Part shown: one piece after another, positions 52,600-63,340 of the stretch | Numbering within the stretch: the first letter of the stretch is position 1 | How the letters are laid out: every line of letters starts with the position of its first letter | Assembly (NCBI GenBank): GCA_037127315.1 | Contig: JBBBDQ010001155.1 | Span: 1,280,501 to 1,344,500, forward strand | DNA from: Ascarosepion bandense | Lineage: Eukaryota > Mollusca > Cephalopoda > Sepiida > Sepiidae | Direction of reading: 5' to 3' | Length of the DNA: 64,000 bases | The notes under the pieces: generated by a model | What the model was told of the DNA's origin: nothing | The model's database searches: none | The model's input: only the letters and a program-made list of their open reading frames with translations | Made by a program: the position numbers and the translations under genes

Positions 52600-55500
52600 A
52601 CAGAGGTGGCGCAAACATGTTCTTAGGAGAGACACTCGGCTCGGCTGTCTTGGATAGTGGTGCATCTCAAACTGTTTGTGGAACTAAATGGTATGAGTGT
52701 TTTCTGGAAACTGTACCAGAAAAACAAAAACAAGCAATAAAAGTTCAAGACGGAGTAAGGAGTTACAAGTTCAGGGATGGAAACACATTTAAATCTACCC
52801 ACACAGCCACTCTACTGTGTGTTATTGCCAGATTGAGGTCAGTATCATCACTGACGTTGTAGACGCTGACATACAACTGTTGTTAAGTAAAAAGTCCATG
52901 AAAATAGCCAGGACATGCCTTAATTTTGAGAACGACAGTGTCACCATGTTTGGAAAAAAGATCCCACTGCAATGTACCTCATCCGGGCACTATCACATTC
53001 CCATTACCAGACCTCCACCAGACCGAGTTAAGTTCAAACAAATTTTGTTTACTAAAGAGATTTCAAGTAAAAATAGACTAGAAAAAATTAAAATTGCCAC
53101 TAAGCTCCACAGACAATTCAGTCACCCTAGCAGTAAAAAGCTATGTGACTTAGTTAGGAATGCTGGAATGAGAGATCCAGAATTTATTAAAATTCTTAAA
53201 GAACTCCCTAATTCTTGTGAAATTTGCATGAAATACAAAAGGGTTGAACCCAGACCCATCGTTGGGTTTTCACTGGGAACCTATTTCAATGAGAGCATTG
53301 CCATGGATATTAAAGAAATTAATGGAAACAAGGTACTGCACCTTATTGACCATGGTACCAGATACAGTGTTGGAGTTAGAATTCTGAGTAAGGAAAGTTT
53401 GTATATCATTAGTGCTATCTTCAAGAACTGGATTGTGTATTTTGGAACTCCGGGATTTATTCTCACTGATGATGGCAGAGAGTTCAATAACCCAGTTGTT
53501 TAGGGACATGGCACAAAATCTAAACATTGTCATTCGTACCACTGCTGCTGAAAGCCCATGGAGCAATTGGGTTAAATGAAAGACAAAATGAAATATTGGA
53601 AGAAATGGTAAAGAAAACCATAGAAATTGTAGTTTTGATGGGCCGTAAGTGCAAAAAATATGCTTCACAGTGTCCATGGATACAGTCCTAATCAACTGGT
53701 TTTTGGCAGAAATCCCAACCTACCAGGTTTTCTAAATGACAAGCTCCCTGCACTAGAAGGTGTTTCCACCAGCAAAATTGTTGCAAATAACCTGAATGCT
53801 ATGCATGCTGCCAGGAAATATTTCATATCAGGTGAATCCTCAGAGAAACTAAGATGTGCACTTCGCCACCAAGTTAGAACAGGCATAGTGCAGTCATACA
53901 AAAACAAAGATGCTGTTCTCTGCAAAAGGAATCTGTGTGATAGATGGCTTGGTCCTGGAACTATCATTGGGTAGGAACATAAGCAGGTGCTTGTCAAGCA
54001 TAGTGGCACTTATGTAAGGGTACATCCATCTAGTGCCCTACTCTGAAACTTATCAAAATCCCAATGAATGTAGCAGCAAGGTTCCCAGTACCCTACAAGA
54101 AAGGCCTGAAGAATCTCCAAGAATGCCAAATTTTAAAGAGAATAATTTAGAAGATTTTGAAGTCCTAGACAACAATATGGAGCAACATCAGACTGTGGAA
54201 ACACGAGATATAACAAATAAGCAGGACATCACCACCAAGAAAGTGAAGCTTCCAAAACCTGAACAAATTATCAAATGCAAGCTTGCCAATAACACAGACT
54301 CTGACTGGAGAAAATTAAGTAGGGCAGGAAAAGCCACTGGCAAAAACAAACATTTGATGAATATAGTTATGGAACAGGGTGAACCTTTCTGGCTAAACTT
54401 TGAACATGGGGTATCTGAGTGGCAAACCAGTGAGGATGAAGAAACCAAACACGAGCACAATTCTTGTGATGAGGAAAATGTCATGATCAACTCTGCCAAT
54501 GATAACCTGGAATTAGAGGAAGCAAAAAGTAGGGAACTCCAGAACTGGGTTAAAAATAAAGTCTACATCCGAGTACCGGATCATGGTCAACCAAAAATTT
54601 CCACCAGATGGATTTACACAGACAAAAATTCTGATGGCAAACAAACATACAAGGCCAGACTTGTTGCAAGAGGCTTTCAGGATAAAGATGCTAACAACCT
54701 AAGGAACGATTGACCCACATGCTCCAAGGAAGGTTTACACATAGCATTAGAAATAATGGCAACTAACCGTTGGGTGTGTAAATCTATGGATATAAAAACA
54801 GCATTTCTGCAAAGTAAAGAGTTGGATCGACTGGTTTATCTGAATTCTCCCAAAGAAGCCAATGTACCCAAGGGCTATATTTGGAAACTCTCCAAATGTG
54901 TATATGGTTTGAATGATGCCTCTAGGTTTTGGTACCTAACACTCAAGGAGGAATTAATGAATTCAGGAGCAGTAGCTTCCAAATATGATCAGGCCTTATT
55001 CACATGACATTTGGGAAACAAACTGCAAGGTATAATTGCTACTCATGTAGATAATTTTTGCTTTGCAGGCTCAGAAATTTTTCAAAGAAAAGTTATAGAC
55101 AGGAACCATCAGGTATTTGCAGTTAAGTCTGAAGAAATTGCTGAGTTCCAATACATAGGATTAGACATAAAAAAGAATGGTGAAAATATCAATCTTGGTC
55201 AGAATGAATATGTAAAGAAATTAAAATATATTCCAGTTGAAACAGGCAGGAACTTAAAAGACACAATAGCTACAACAGAAATTACTGAAATCAGGCAAGC
55301 TATTGGTCAACTTAACTGGTTGGCTACCCAAAACAGACCTGATATTAGCTACGATGTTAGTGCTTTAAGTTCTATTCTCAAACAAAGCAATGTAGAATGT
55401 ATAAAATATACCAATAAAGTAGTTAAGAAAGCAAAGAAGGAAAAATCCCAGATAGATATTCCCGACTTAGGAAATCTTGATCACCTAAAGATTGTTGCCT

Positions 55501-55975
55501 ATAGTGATGCTTCATTCGATAACCTGACAGACAGAGGATCTCACGGAGGTTATATAATCTTTTTGGTTGGTGATAACAACAAATATATGCTCATAGCCTG
55601 GCAATCTAAGCACATTAGAAGAGTGGTTAAAAGTACACTAGCTGCCGAAACACTAGCCATGGTTGACATGTCAGAAGCCAGCCTATTTTACAGGAAGCTA
55701 TTATTGGAATTACTGCAGTTGAAGGATGAACCTGAGAATATCAAGATAATATGCAAAATGGACAATTCCTGTCTCTATGACTCCGTACATTCATTCACAC
55801 AGATTTTAGACAAGAGGCTTCGATGGCTATTTTGAGAGAAATAATGGAATGAAAGGAAATAGAGTTCTCTTGGATATCTACAAATGAAGAAGTTGCTGAT
55901 TGTTTAACTAAGAAGGGTGTGCCTTCATTTAAAATACTTGGGTTTGTGGCAGAGCCTAAAGAACTATATATTTAA
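52600..55975 (+). pseudogene. pol: Copia pol remnant: protease, integrase, RT, RNase H
   Basis: Protease: AVLDSGASQTVCG at about 52639-52680. Integrase zinc domain: LHRQFSHPSSKKLC then CEICMKYKR (H, H, C, C) at about 53107-53242; catalytic core with AMDIKEI (about 53300) and LTDDGREF (about 53463), then after a frameshift ESPWSN. RT: KARLVARGFQDKD (about 54650), SMDIKTAFLQ (about 54787), WKLSKCVYGLNDASRFW (about 54884-54935). The normally YVDD active site reads THVDNFCFAG (about 55040), so the second catalytic Asp is lost. RNase H: AYSDASFDN (about 55498), WQSKHIRRVVKSTLAAET (about 55600-55655), with a tail ADCLTKKG near 55898. Stops at about 53501, 53972, 54711, 55005 and 55833, plus frameshifts, break it. 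Confidence 0.9.
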
Positions 55976-56030
55976 TACAATATTTTTTTCTCTTTTTCTT
56001 CCTCTCTATTTTTCAGACATCATCTAAAAG

Positions 56031-56051
56031 ATAAAAAAAAAGGGGAAGAAT
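56031..56051 (+). promoter_or_regulatory. Polypurine tract of the Copia element
   Basis: AAAAAAAAGGGGAAGAA runs up to one or two bases before the 3' LTR start at 56052, the expected place and composition for plus-strand priming. Confidence 0.85.
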
Positions 56052-56228
56052 TGTTAACTCCACTGAGTGGTGTCCCTTGGCCGCTCTTCACGATGGAGAC
56101 AATTTAATCACCAGAAACAAGTAGAGGACAGTTTTGTTTTGAATTATGGCGGTGAGTGGTTTGCACGTGGTGAAATAAAAATTAACTTCCCTTCACACAG
56201 TTGTTGGTGTCTATATTCCATTTTTACA
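56052..56228 (+). repeat. 3' LTR of the Copia element
   Basis: Full-length partner of 51804-51980, followed directly by the ATATA duplication. Confidence 0.95.
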
Positions 56229-56244
56229 ATATATTTTGTTTATT

Positions 56245-57660
56245 ATTTTTTTTTTTTTAATCATCTCACCCCAAGCAAGGCATTCCACTGCCACTATTGC
56301 GCATGGGGCTACATAGGGGAAGGTAAAGAGAAGGAATGGTTAGACATAGGGAATGTCAGGAGGAAGGTGACAGATGAGTAAGGATAGCGAGGATGAGGGT
56401 TGGGCAGATGGGAAGAGTGTTTGATAAAATGGGAGCAGGTTAGTGTGTTAGGAGGTGTCTATTGACCGTACATTTAAACTCCTTACATTTAAACTCCTGG
56501 AGATTGTAGCCGTCGAGGAAGCAATCATTTGGAAGAGAATTCCACAGTCGGGAAGTGCGAGGAAAGAAACTGTTGGAGTAGAAGTTACGGCTGCATTTTA
56601 TCGGTTTCACTGTAAAAGGGTGGGATCTAGTTGCTAATCTAGTATCTCGTTCAAATTCGTATTTAGGGGGCACTAGTGATCTAAGTTCATCGGAGCAGAA
56701 GCCGTGGAAGTATTTATAGAAGAGACACAGGGAAGCCACTTCGTGCCGGTGGGAGAGAGACTGCAGGCAGTCTGCCAAGTCGGTATCTATCACATTACAG
56801 ACCCTCCTCTGAACCTTATCGAGAAGCCCGAGGAGAACAGCAGGGGCACCCGACCAGATATGGCAGCAGTATTCAATGCACGGGCGGATGGTAGATTTAT
56901 AAATGTGCAGGATAGATTTAGACGGAAAAAACTTCCGGGCCCTACACAGAGAACTGACTTTCATAGCAGCGGATTTAGCAATGGATTCGATATAGTCATT
57001 CCATTTGAGGTCCGCTGAAAGTGTGAGACCAAGGAGGCGTAGTGTTTTACTCTCTGGGAGGCAAGCCTGGTCCATGCTAATGGGAGGTAGGTGAGATTGA
57101 CGATGATGGTTAATTGAGAGTAGCTTCGTTTTAGAAGCATTAAAATTTACTAGCCATTTCTTACCCCAGTCCAATATGGATTGGAGGTCTTTTTCAATCT
57201 CGGCTGTGAGGTTAACTTTGACGCCTACACCAGATTTTTGTAGGAGGCAAGAGTAAACTGTGGTGTCATCGGCGTACAAATCTATTTGGGCTCTTATGGA
57301 ATCAGGGAGATCATTAATGTATATCAGGAAGAGTGTAGGACCTAAGATGGAGGCTTGGGGGACACCTGCGTTTGTATGGTAGTTCTGAGAGGCATGTCTG
57401 TTTAATACCACCTTCATTGTGCGGTTAGAGAGAAATGACTGGATTAGTTGAAATAAATGTCCAGTTATACCATAGCTCCGCAGTTTACATAGAAGGCCAG
57501 CATGCCAAACTCTGTCGAACGCCTTAGATATATCCAATGCAACGGTTCGGGCTTCGCCATTCCTGTCGAGTGCCTGGTATATGTACTCGGTGATGGTCGT
57601 TAGCATATCAGCAGTAGACCTGGTGAAGCAGAAACCATATTGCTTGTCTTTGTATAAATT
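56245..57660 (-). mobile_element. CR1/jockey-like LINE, 5'-truncated, best preserved copy
   Basis: On the minus strand it runs from about 57660 to a tail ATTGCC/CTTGCTTGGGGTGAGATGATT and A-run at 56245-56275. The 5' end is cut within the RT, just before NLYKDKQYGFCFTRSTADML. It abuts the Copia 3' LTR, only 16 bp from it, tail first, and on the other side meets the 57.67-kb inverted repeat. It is the reference for the decayed copies at 13.8, 18.7 and 22.5 kb. Confidence 0.9.
56440..57606 (-). CDS. Reverse transcriptase, C-terminal two-thirds, 388 open codons
   Basis: An uninterrupted frame holding RT motifs in order: ARTVALDISKAFDRVWHAGL (residues about 20-40), NAGVPQASILGPTLFLIYIN (about 78-97; the usual QGS is QAS), active site DLYADDTTVYSCL (about 108-120), WLVNFNASKTKLL (about 146-158), RLLGLTLSADLKWNDYI (about 189-205) and a C-terminal region with CHIWSGAPAVLLGLLDKVQRR. 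The start codon chosen is just the first ATG after truncation; the N-terminal RT and any endonuclease are missing, so the protein cannot work alone. A 15-bp duplication near the end gives EFKCKEFKC. Long openness suggests recent insertion. Confidence 0.9.
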   Translation of the reverse strand: MLTTITEYIYQALDRNGEARTVALDISKAFDRVWHAGLLCKLRSYGITGHLFQLIQSFLSNRTMKVVLNRHASQNYHTNAGVPQASILGPTLFLIYINDLPDSIRAQIDLYADDTTVYSCLLQKSGVGVKVNLTAEIEKDLQSILDWGKKWLVNFNASKTKLLSINHHRQSHLPPISMDQACLPESKTLRLLGLTLSADLKWNDYIESIAKSAAMKVSSLCRARKFFPSKSILHIYKSTIRPCIEYCCHIWSGAPAVLLGLLDKVQRRVCNVIDTDLADCLQSLSHRHEVASLCLFYKYFHGFCSDELRSLVPPKYEFERDTRLATRSHPFTVKPIKCSRNFYSNSFFPRTSRLWNSLPNDCFLDGYNLQEFKCKEFKCTVNRHLLTH

Positions 57661-57668
57661 ATTTGTAT

Positions 57669-58192
57669 AAATGTCTGTAACTGTTGTGGAGTTGGTTGCA
57701 GGAAATTCAATGGGGACATAGAGATCTACTAAAGGGTGAATAAACTATATCAACTATATCAAGACATATTATGTAATATATCAAATTGATATATTACACA
57801 ATAACCTTATCAAACCCAAAATAATTTCTCTGAGGCTATACTTGTTCTATCTTTGTAGTATGTTTTCTTTTTCAATAATGGATGTTCCCTTTTTGGATTG
57901 TATACATCCTATCAAAGAGAACACGTTTTATTTCTTTTATCTTCTTATGCCTACCTGCTATATTGTCATGTGTTTTTAATCTCTGTACACTCCTTATGGA
58001 GTCATTTATCTTTTTCTTGCTTGCATTTATTTCTAAAGTTTTAAGAGTGGTTTCCCATTACCATCTCTAGAGCATCTATCAAGACAGAATCATTAGTTAA
58101 CTGGCAGTTGATATAGTTTATTCACCCTTTAGTAGATCTCTATGTCCCCATTGAATTTCCTGCAACCAACTCCACAACAGTTACAAACATTT
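57669..58192. mobile_element. Foldback-type inverted repeat element, 87-bp arms
   Basis: 57669-57755 is the reverse complement of 58106-58192 with one mismatch, around a 350-bp interior. The interior starts with a smaller palindrome (GTAATATATCAA / TTGATATATTAC, about 57774-57798). No coding capacity and no obvious target duplication. The left arm lies at the truncated 5' end of the LINE. Confidence 0.9.
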
Positions 58193-59383
58193 CCCTATAC
58201 GTGGAAGTAAATATGTAGAATGGTCCATAGATTAGCTAAACTTAACGTTGGTGTTGATGAGAGCTGAGCTCTGTTCTTAAGTATAAAGTACAGTCATGCA
58301 GTCATGAATAATCTGTGGATTTGTTTTGAATTTACAAAACAATTATATATATATATATATATATATATAGATGAGTGTATCAAAAATACCTTTACAAACT
58401 TTATGGGCTGGTTCTACACACTAAAACAAGTACAAAAGTTCATATAAACATATGTCCACAAATCCTTCATCTGCAAAACCAACAATCACTGAACATCTTT
58501 ATAGAAAAAAAAGTGCCAGGTGCAAAACTGTATTATTTCTCCACACATATCAAGTGAAGTATTTTTTTTTCTAAAGGATAACAGAAACACTGAAGCAAAA
58601 AAGAAGTATTAATATTATTATTACTGTTATTATACACATTACAAGAATACTGAACATAATGAGTTAGCTTCTGAATCTTTGTATAAATTATTTCCAGTCA
58701 TATATAGCAGACATTCTAAGGCAATAATCAAGCATATGTTTAACAAAGACAATCACAATTTCTGCTTAACTATGAATGGGTTTCTTTCCTAAATTTTTCA
58801 CCTATCCCCATTGTGTGTTAAATGTTTTGTTTTTACACAGTTATTTGCTGAATGCTGAAAGGTGAAAAGCCTCCATGATCATAAAAGGTAGAATAACTCA
58901 ATAATGCTTCAAGTGATGAGAGATCTTTTCCTGTGTACTAGCCCATCTTTATTCCTCACCTTGTTACCTGTTTACAATTGTTTGGCCTTTTCTCATCACT
59001 AAGAGTTTTTAGTATAGAAAGCAAATTAGAGGTGGCCTGTACAAGTCACTCTATTAGCATCTTAAAGTATAGCTTGGCAGCTGTTGGTCTCCAAAATGCT
59101 GGTTTAATGTTGCGTATTTCAATTATCATACATAAGAACACTGATTTTGTGAATTGTATTTTGAATTAAAATCTTTTTGATAAATCACTCATAATTTTGA
59201 ATAAATAGTTTGATTGTTGGGTGGAAAATTGTAGAGGAAATTGCTGAAATTTTGTGTAATGCCCCAAGTACTTCTGACCATTTCTGATCATTTTCAAAGA
59301 AAGAAAGTAAAAGATGAGCTAGCCAGTGAACTATTTAATGGTCTGGAGTTAGCATGGGAATGTGAATTCATATGGTATGACTA
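58193..59383. other. AT-rich intron sequence without recognised genes
   Basis: Contains a (TA)n run at 58344-58369. No gene found. The motif TCTTTGTATAAATTATTT near 58676 also occurs at the truncated LINE 5' end (57647). Confidence 0.3.
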
Positions 59384-59720
59384 TATCACCCAGTTCACAC
59401 TCCACCCACGTCTATTGAACAGGTTACGAGGCTCATCCCTTGTTCCCTGTTTAGGATGTGGTTTCCGGCTTTCTCTTTTTCAATCTTTTCACTTTTTCTT
59501 ATTTTTTTTTTTCCAATTGGAGTAGATAGACTGAACTATCACCCGGTTCACACTCCACCCACATCTATTGAACAGGTGTAGAGGCTCATCCCTTGTTCCC
59601 TGTTTAGGATGTGGTTTCCGGCTTTCTCTTTTCCAATCTTTTCACTCTTACGTAGCCCCGTGCACACCAGTGTCCTTACTGCCTTGCCTGGGGTGATATG
59701 ATTAAAAAAAAAAAAAAAAA
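59384..59720 (+). mobile_element. SINE-like element with a duplicated 5' unit and the CR1-like tail
   Basis: Two copies of a ~115-bp unit (59384-59500 and 59537-59650), 153 bp apart, share TCACACTCCACCCACGTCTA, CTCATCCCTTGTTCCCTG and GATGTGGTTTCCGGCTTTCT with few differences; a T-run separates them. The second is followed by GTAGCCCCGTGCACACCAGT and TGCCTTGCCTGGGGTGATATGATT plus A-run, the tail of the local CR1-like LINE. Non-coding. A SINE that borrows that LINE's 3' end fits best. Confidence 0.65.
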
Positions 59721-61448
59721 TGATAATATGGTAAACTATTGTATGGTTTCAGAAAAGTATTGCTAGCAGCGATAATAGCCATGGCTCTGTTTATAGCAAC
59801 AAATTTCCTAAGTTGCTCAACATAAATAGAAGATGAAACTAGACAACCAATTAGAGCCAGTGCCCTTATTGATCGTTAATTTTATACTTAACTATTTCCA
59901 CTTGTTATTCTTGTATTACAGCGTGTCATAGGAAAATATACTGCTTTTTTTCTCCTTTTATCTGGGAAAATATTCCATTCACCAAACATGCTCAATGTGT
60001 CTGTATTGATGTTCTGACAATCTATGCCAATTTCGAGGAACAATATTCTTTTTGAATTTGCTCTTATCTAAGTTTCATATAAATTTATGAAAACATTTTT
60101 ATTAAGTTAGATAGTTTGTATTTTTAAATATCGAGTCATTTGTGAACATGTTAAAATTCCAAAGAGAAATTATTTCCTTGTGCTGATTTTCCTACATCTC
60201 AAATCTGTTTTCTCTTTTTCCTCTCCCTGATTTTATTACTGGTTTAAAGCATATAGGGGTGTCAAGTTTGTAATTGAAAAAGTGCATTAGAATTTAATAT
60301 GACTTGGAGCATGACTCAACAGTCTGTCAGGAATCAAACATAACATGCTTTCTGCTCAGAGATTTTCTTGGTTTTTGTTTTCAATATGAATTAATCTAAG
60401 TTCCAAGCAAGAGTCTAAGCATCTAGATGATGTCAATGACAATAGAAATGAACAACACAAAATCAAAACATTGAATAGAAAGCTTCAAGTTAGAAATGTT
60501 AAGTACCTAAGAGTATTGTGATGAATGTCAAGTTGAGAAGTTGTTGAATCTCAGCAGTTATTTTTGTATTTTCTTCAACTACAAGAAAACATGCTGCTGC
60601 TATCAATTCACAAAATTGTTTTAATCTTGATACAAATTGGAAGAGGGAGATTGCCTTGTTTATGGCAATAGAAAAGCAGAGTTTCTCAGAGTAAAAATAT
60701 GGTGTCATAGTGTAACTGAAAATCATATTCTATTTCTATTTGTAATAATAACTTTTGATAAAATCCAACTTGAAAAATGCTATTGAGATACAACTAAGTA
60801 GTAATAGTCAATTTTTAAGATGTTCACCGACAACACATACAATGACCAGCAGCTAAATTAATAAACAATAGATACATTATCAAAAATGATTGAAATACAC
60901 TCACAGACGGAATAGCGAAAGAAGAATCAATCTGAATCTATCACCTCAAAACAATTGGATCATTTTCTTTAAATGATTTGTAACCTGCTTCTTTAAAGCC
61001 ATGAAATCTCAAGTATTTCAACTTTAAAATTAAATTTCAAAATCTTTAAGATAAAAAGCAACAGAGAAATGTCAATGCATTAGTAACTGAGTCAAGTCTC
61101 TTGTAAAATAAATTTATCACAAAATATCATGTTGAGAAGACATTTTCATTATTTTTTACATCACTCTTTTATCTAATTCCTTAAAGAAAATTATAGTACC
61201 TTTTTATTTTGTTTACAAATCTTATCTCATGCAAGTAAGGAAAATATAGTTCCAAAATTCAACACTTCTGGACTCAAATTTATGTCAACAGCAGTAATGA
61301 AGTTTTTATGGTTTAACACAAAGATAAACTGTTTTTACATTAAGTATTACAAAACAACTCTAAACTTAGATAATACTTAGAAATATTGACTGTTAATATT
61401 TATTTTTTGTTTAGTAAAACATTTCTTCAAAAAAATGACAACAGTTAA
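59721..61448. other. AT-rich intron sequence without recognised genes
   Basis: No gene, transposon or array recognised. Confidence 0.3.
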
Positions 61449-62649
61449 CATCATGCAATAAATCCCAGTTCTAACTAATAAAACAACAACTTTTAGACAA
61501 AATTTGATTTTATTCATCAACACAGTCTCCCTCTAGGGTGATACACTGATTCCAATGTTTCTCTCACAATTCAATGACTTTTTATAGAACGATTTGTCTT
61601 TGGCTTCAAAACACACCTCAGTTACCAATATTGCTCTTTCATTGGAGCAAAATCTCTTTCTCTGGCACATTCTTTTGAGGTCTCCAAACAGCCAGTAGTC
61701 GCTGGAGGCTAGATCTGGAGAATAGGGTGGATGCAGAAGCAATTTGAAGTGCAATTCATGTCGTTTTCTTTTTCATTTGTGGCCGTTCTTTGGTGATTTC
61801 TTCCTTCAAATACACAAATAATGCTATATAATAGTTGCTATTGATGGTTCTTCCTTTCTCAAGGTAATCGATGAACAAAAAACCTTGCGCATTCCAAAAT
61901 ACAGAGACCAAAACCTTGCTTGTCGATGTTTGCATCTTTGGTTGATTTGAATGGCTTTCACCTGCTGCTATCCACTCAGGTGACAGCCGATTTGACTTCA
62001 GAGTGAAGTGGTGGAACCATGTTTCATCCCTTATCATATATTTATGCAAAAACTTGCATTGAAACAGTCGCAAATAACACTCTGAATCATCAATAAGTTG
62101 TTGTTTTTGATTGATTGTGAGCAGGCATGGTGCCCACTTTGAACACAGCTTTCTCATTAACAAATGTTCATGCAAAATGGTGAATACACTGCCTTTTGAT
62201 ATGTTGCAATATATATTCCACTCCACTATATCATGCAACTTCAATTTACGATCAACCAAAACAAGTTTGTGAAATTTTGGGGGTGCTTTCTGTAACGGCT
62301 GCCAATTTTGGGTGACCAGAGCATTCAGCATCATTTGTGTGTGTATAACTGTAATTAAAGTCAGCATATCACCTCTTAACTTTTGTTTCCGACATAGCAG
62401 AGTCCGAATAACACTTACCAAGCCATCGCTTTGCTTGAACAGTATTTTTTCCATGAGAAAGCAATGCTTTATAAACACAAGAAATTCAAATTTTTCCATT
62501 GTTTTGAAAATTTACAACCATAGCTTCACTTAAATAACTATAATTTGTAAATTAATCCAATTCAGTCCAAATTTTGTTACATGCCATTTGAAGGTTAGCA
62601 TTTCCCAAAAATCATATGTCAGGCTTGGGACTTATTAAGTGATGTGTTA
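61449..62649 (-). mobile_element. Mariner transposon, copy 2, inactive
   Basis: Same family as 9499-10745, opposite orientation. Ends: AACACATCACTTAATAAGTC read from 62648 inward, and AACATCATGCAATAAATCCC from 61450 inward. The transposase has a 247-codon open frame (62499-61756) beginning MEKFEFLVFIKHCFLMEK, with KWAPCLLTINQKQQL and the first catalytic Asp in RDETWFHHF. At about 61757-61765 roughly 59 net bases are missing compared with copy 1, removing the NQDN block with the second catalytic Asp and shifting the frame. A second frame (61754-61533) resumes at MHFKLLLHPPYSPDLASSDY and keeps the third Asp. It lies in the intron near the peptidase exon. Confidence 0.92.
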
Positions 62650-63068
62650 TAAAACTAATACATTTGATTAAAGGAACCCATGCATCTCACCTCTCTCTCT
62701 AAGATACACACACACACACAGTCCATTTAAATTTTAAATGTATGAGGTTTTACAAAGGAAAAAAAAAACATCTAAAAACTCATATTTTGTTAAGTGATGT
62801 CATAAATATTCCTTATTAATTATCGAGCTTATACTAATATTTTCATATTAATTCCACTTATCTTTGAATCATTTTAAGAAACAAAAACCAGAGCTTTCCT
62901 AACATTACGGAATTTTATTTTTAAAAATGGCAAAACCAAATCATTTATCATGAACTGAAACATTAGTGAAATTTGATAGAAATGATTGCAATAGTTTGGA
63001 AATAAAACCAAATATTGAAGTTATCAATTGAAAAATATCAATACTTGAACATTTCTTGTAACATACAG
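62650..63068. other. Intron sequence between mariner and duplicated exon
   Basis: Contains a short (CA)n at 62706-62721 and A-runs. On the minus strand an AATAAA lies near 62911-62916, downstream of the duplicated exon. Confidence 0.4.
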
Positions 63069-63190
63069 TTCTACTAAATGAGAAAATTGTCTCAAAGCTT
63101 TTTCTTGCTATCACCTTGAAAGGCTTCTTCAACAAACATTGCTCCCAAAGCAAACCCGAGTATTCTGTTTGTGTTCATCACACAATATTT
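63069..63190 (-). pseudogene. Partial tandem duplicate of the peptidase exon
   Basis: A 122-bp copy of 63191-63311, directly downstream in gene order. It carries the last two-thirds of the exon (minus strand YCVMNTNRILGFALGAMF then VEEAFQGDSKKK) with no stop or frameshift; of eight base changes seen in the coding part about five are synonymous and three conservative. The acceptor side has TTTTCTCATTTATTAG, and using that AG would enter in the same phase as the complete exon. The donor is lost: after AAAAAG the sequence reads CTTTGA, giving Leu then stop. It could be a dead duplicate or an alternative last exon; no transcript evidence is available. Confidence 0.75.
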
Positions 63191-63219
63191 TTCTAATAAA
63201 TGAGAAAATGGTCGCTAAC

Positions 63220-63338
63220 CTTTTTTTTGCTGTCACCTTGAAAGACTTCTTCAACAAACATAGCTCCCAAAGCAAAGCCTAACACTCTGTTTGTGTCCAT
63301 CACACAATATCGCCAGGTTTCTTCGCTACCAACTGTAC
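63220..63338 (-). CDS. M13 zinc metallopeptidase, 119-bp internal exon (GxVGSEETWRYC)
   Basis: Acceptor GGCTTTTAG (AG at 63340-63339), donor GTTAGC (GT at 63219-63218). Two bases complete a split codon (x-GT, Gly in the family), then 39 codons: TVGSEETWRYCVMDTNRVLG, FALGAMFVEEVFQGDSKKK. The pattern G-x-x-x-x-R-W-x-x-C with ALGxMFV is conserved in neprilysin-type ectodomains; the Cys forms a disulfide in family structures. It exits in phase 0 into the exon at 30289. The donor GTTAGC is weaker than the GTAAGT of the other exons. Upstream exons lie beyond the window. Confidence 0.93.
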
Positions 63339-63340
63339 CT

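Larger units (their letters stand above)
51804..56228 (+). mobile_element. Copia-type LTR retrotransposon, complete structure, disabled
   Basis: A 4425-bp element bounded by two 177-bp LTRs, flanked on both sides by ATATA (51799-51803 and 56229-56233), a 5-bp target duplication. It has a primer-binding site, a polypurine tract, and gag, protease, integrase, RT and RNase H in the order that defines Copia (integrase before RT). The short LTRs, compact length and initiator-tRNA-like primer site fit the GalEa-type Copia lineage of aquatic invertebrates; that lineage call is inferred. Coding regions carry stops and frameshifts, so this copy is not active. LTRs differ at about 11 of 177 positions by eye count, mostly transitions. 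Confidence 0.95.

Noticed and set aside
52023..54499. Minus-strand open frames across the Copia element (for example 52484-52023, 53695-53270)
   Set aside because: Antisense shadows of gag and pol.
56455..57018. Plus-strand open frames of 60 and 104 codons
   Set aside because: Antisense shadows of the CR1-like RT at 57606-56440.
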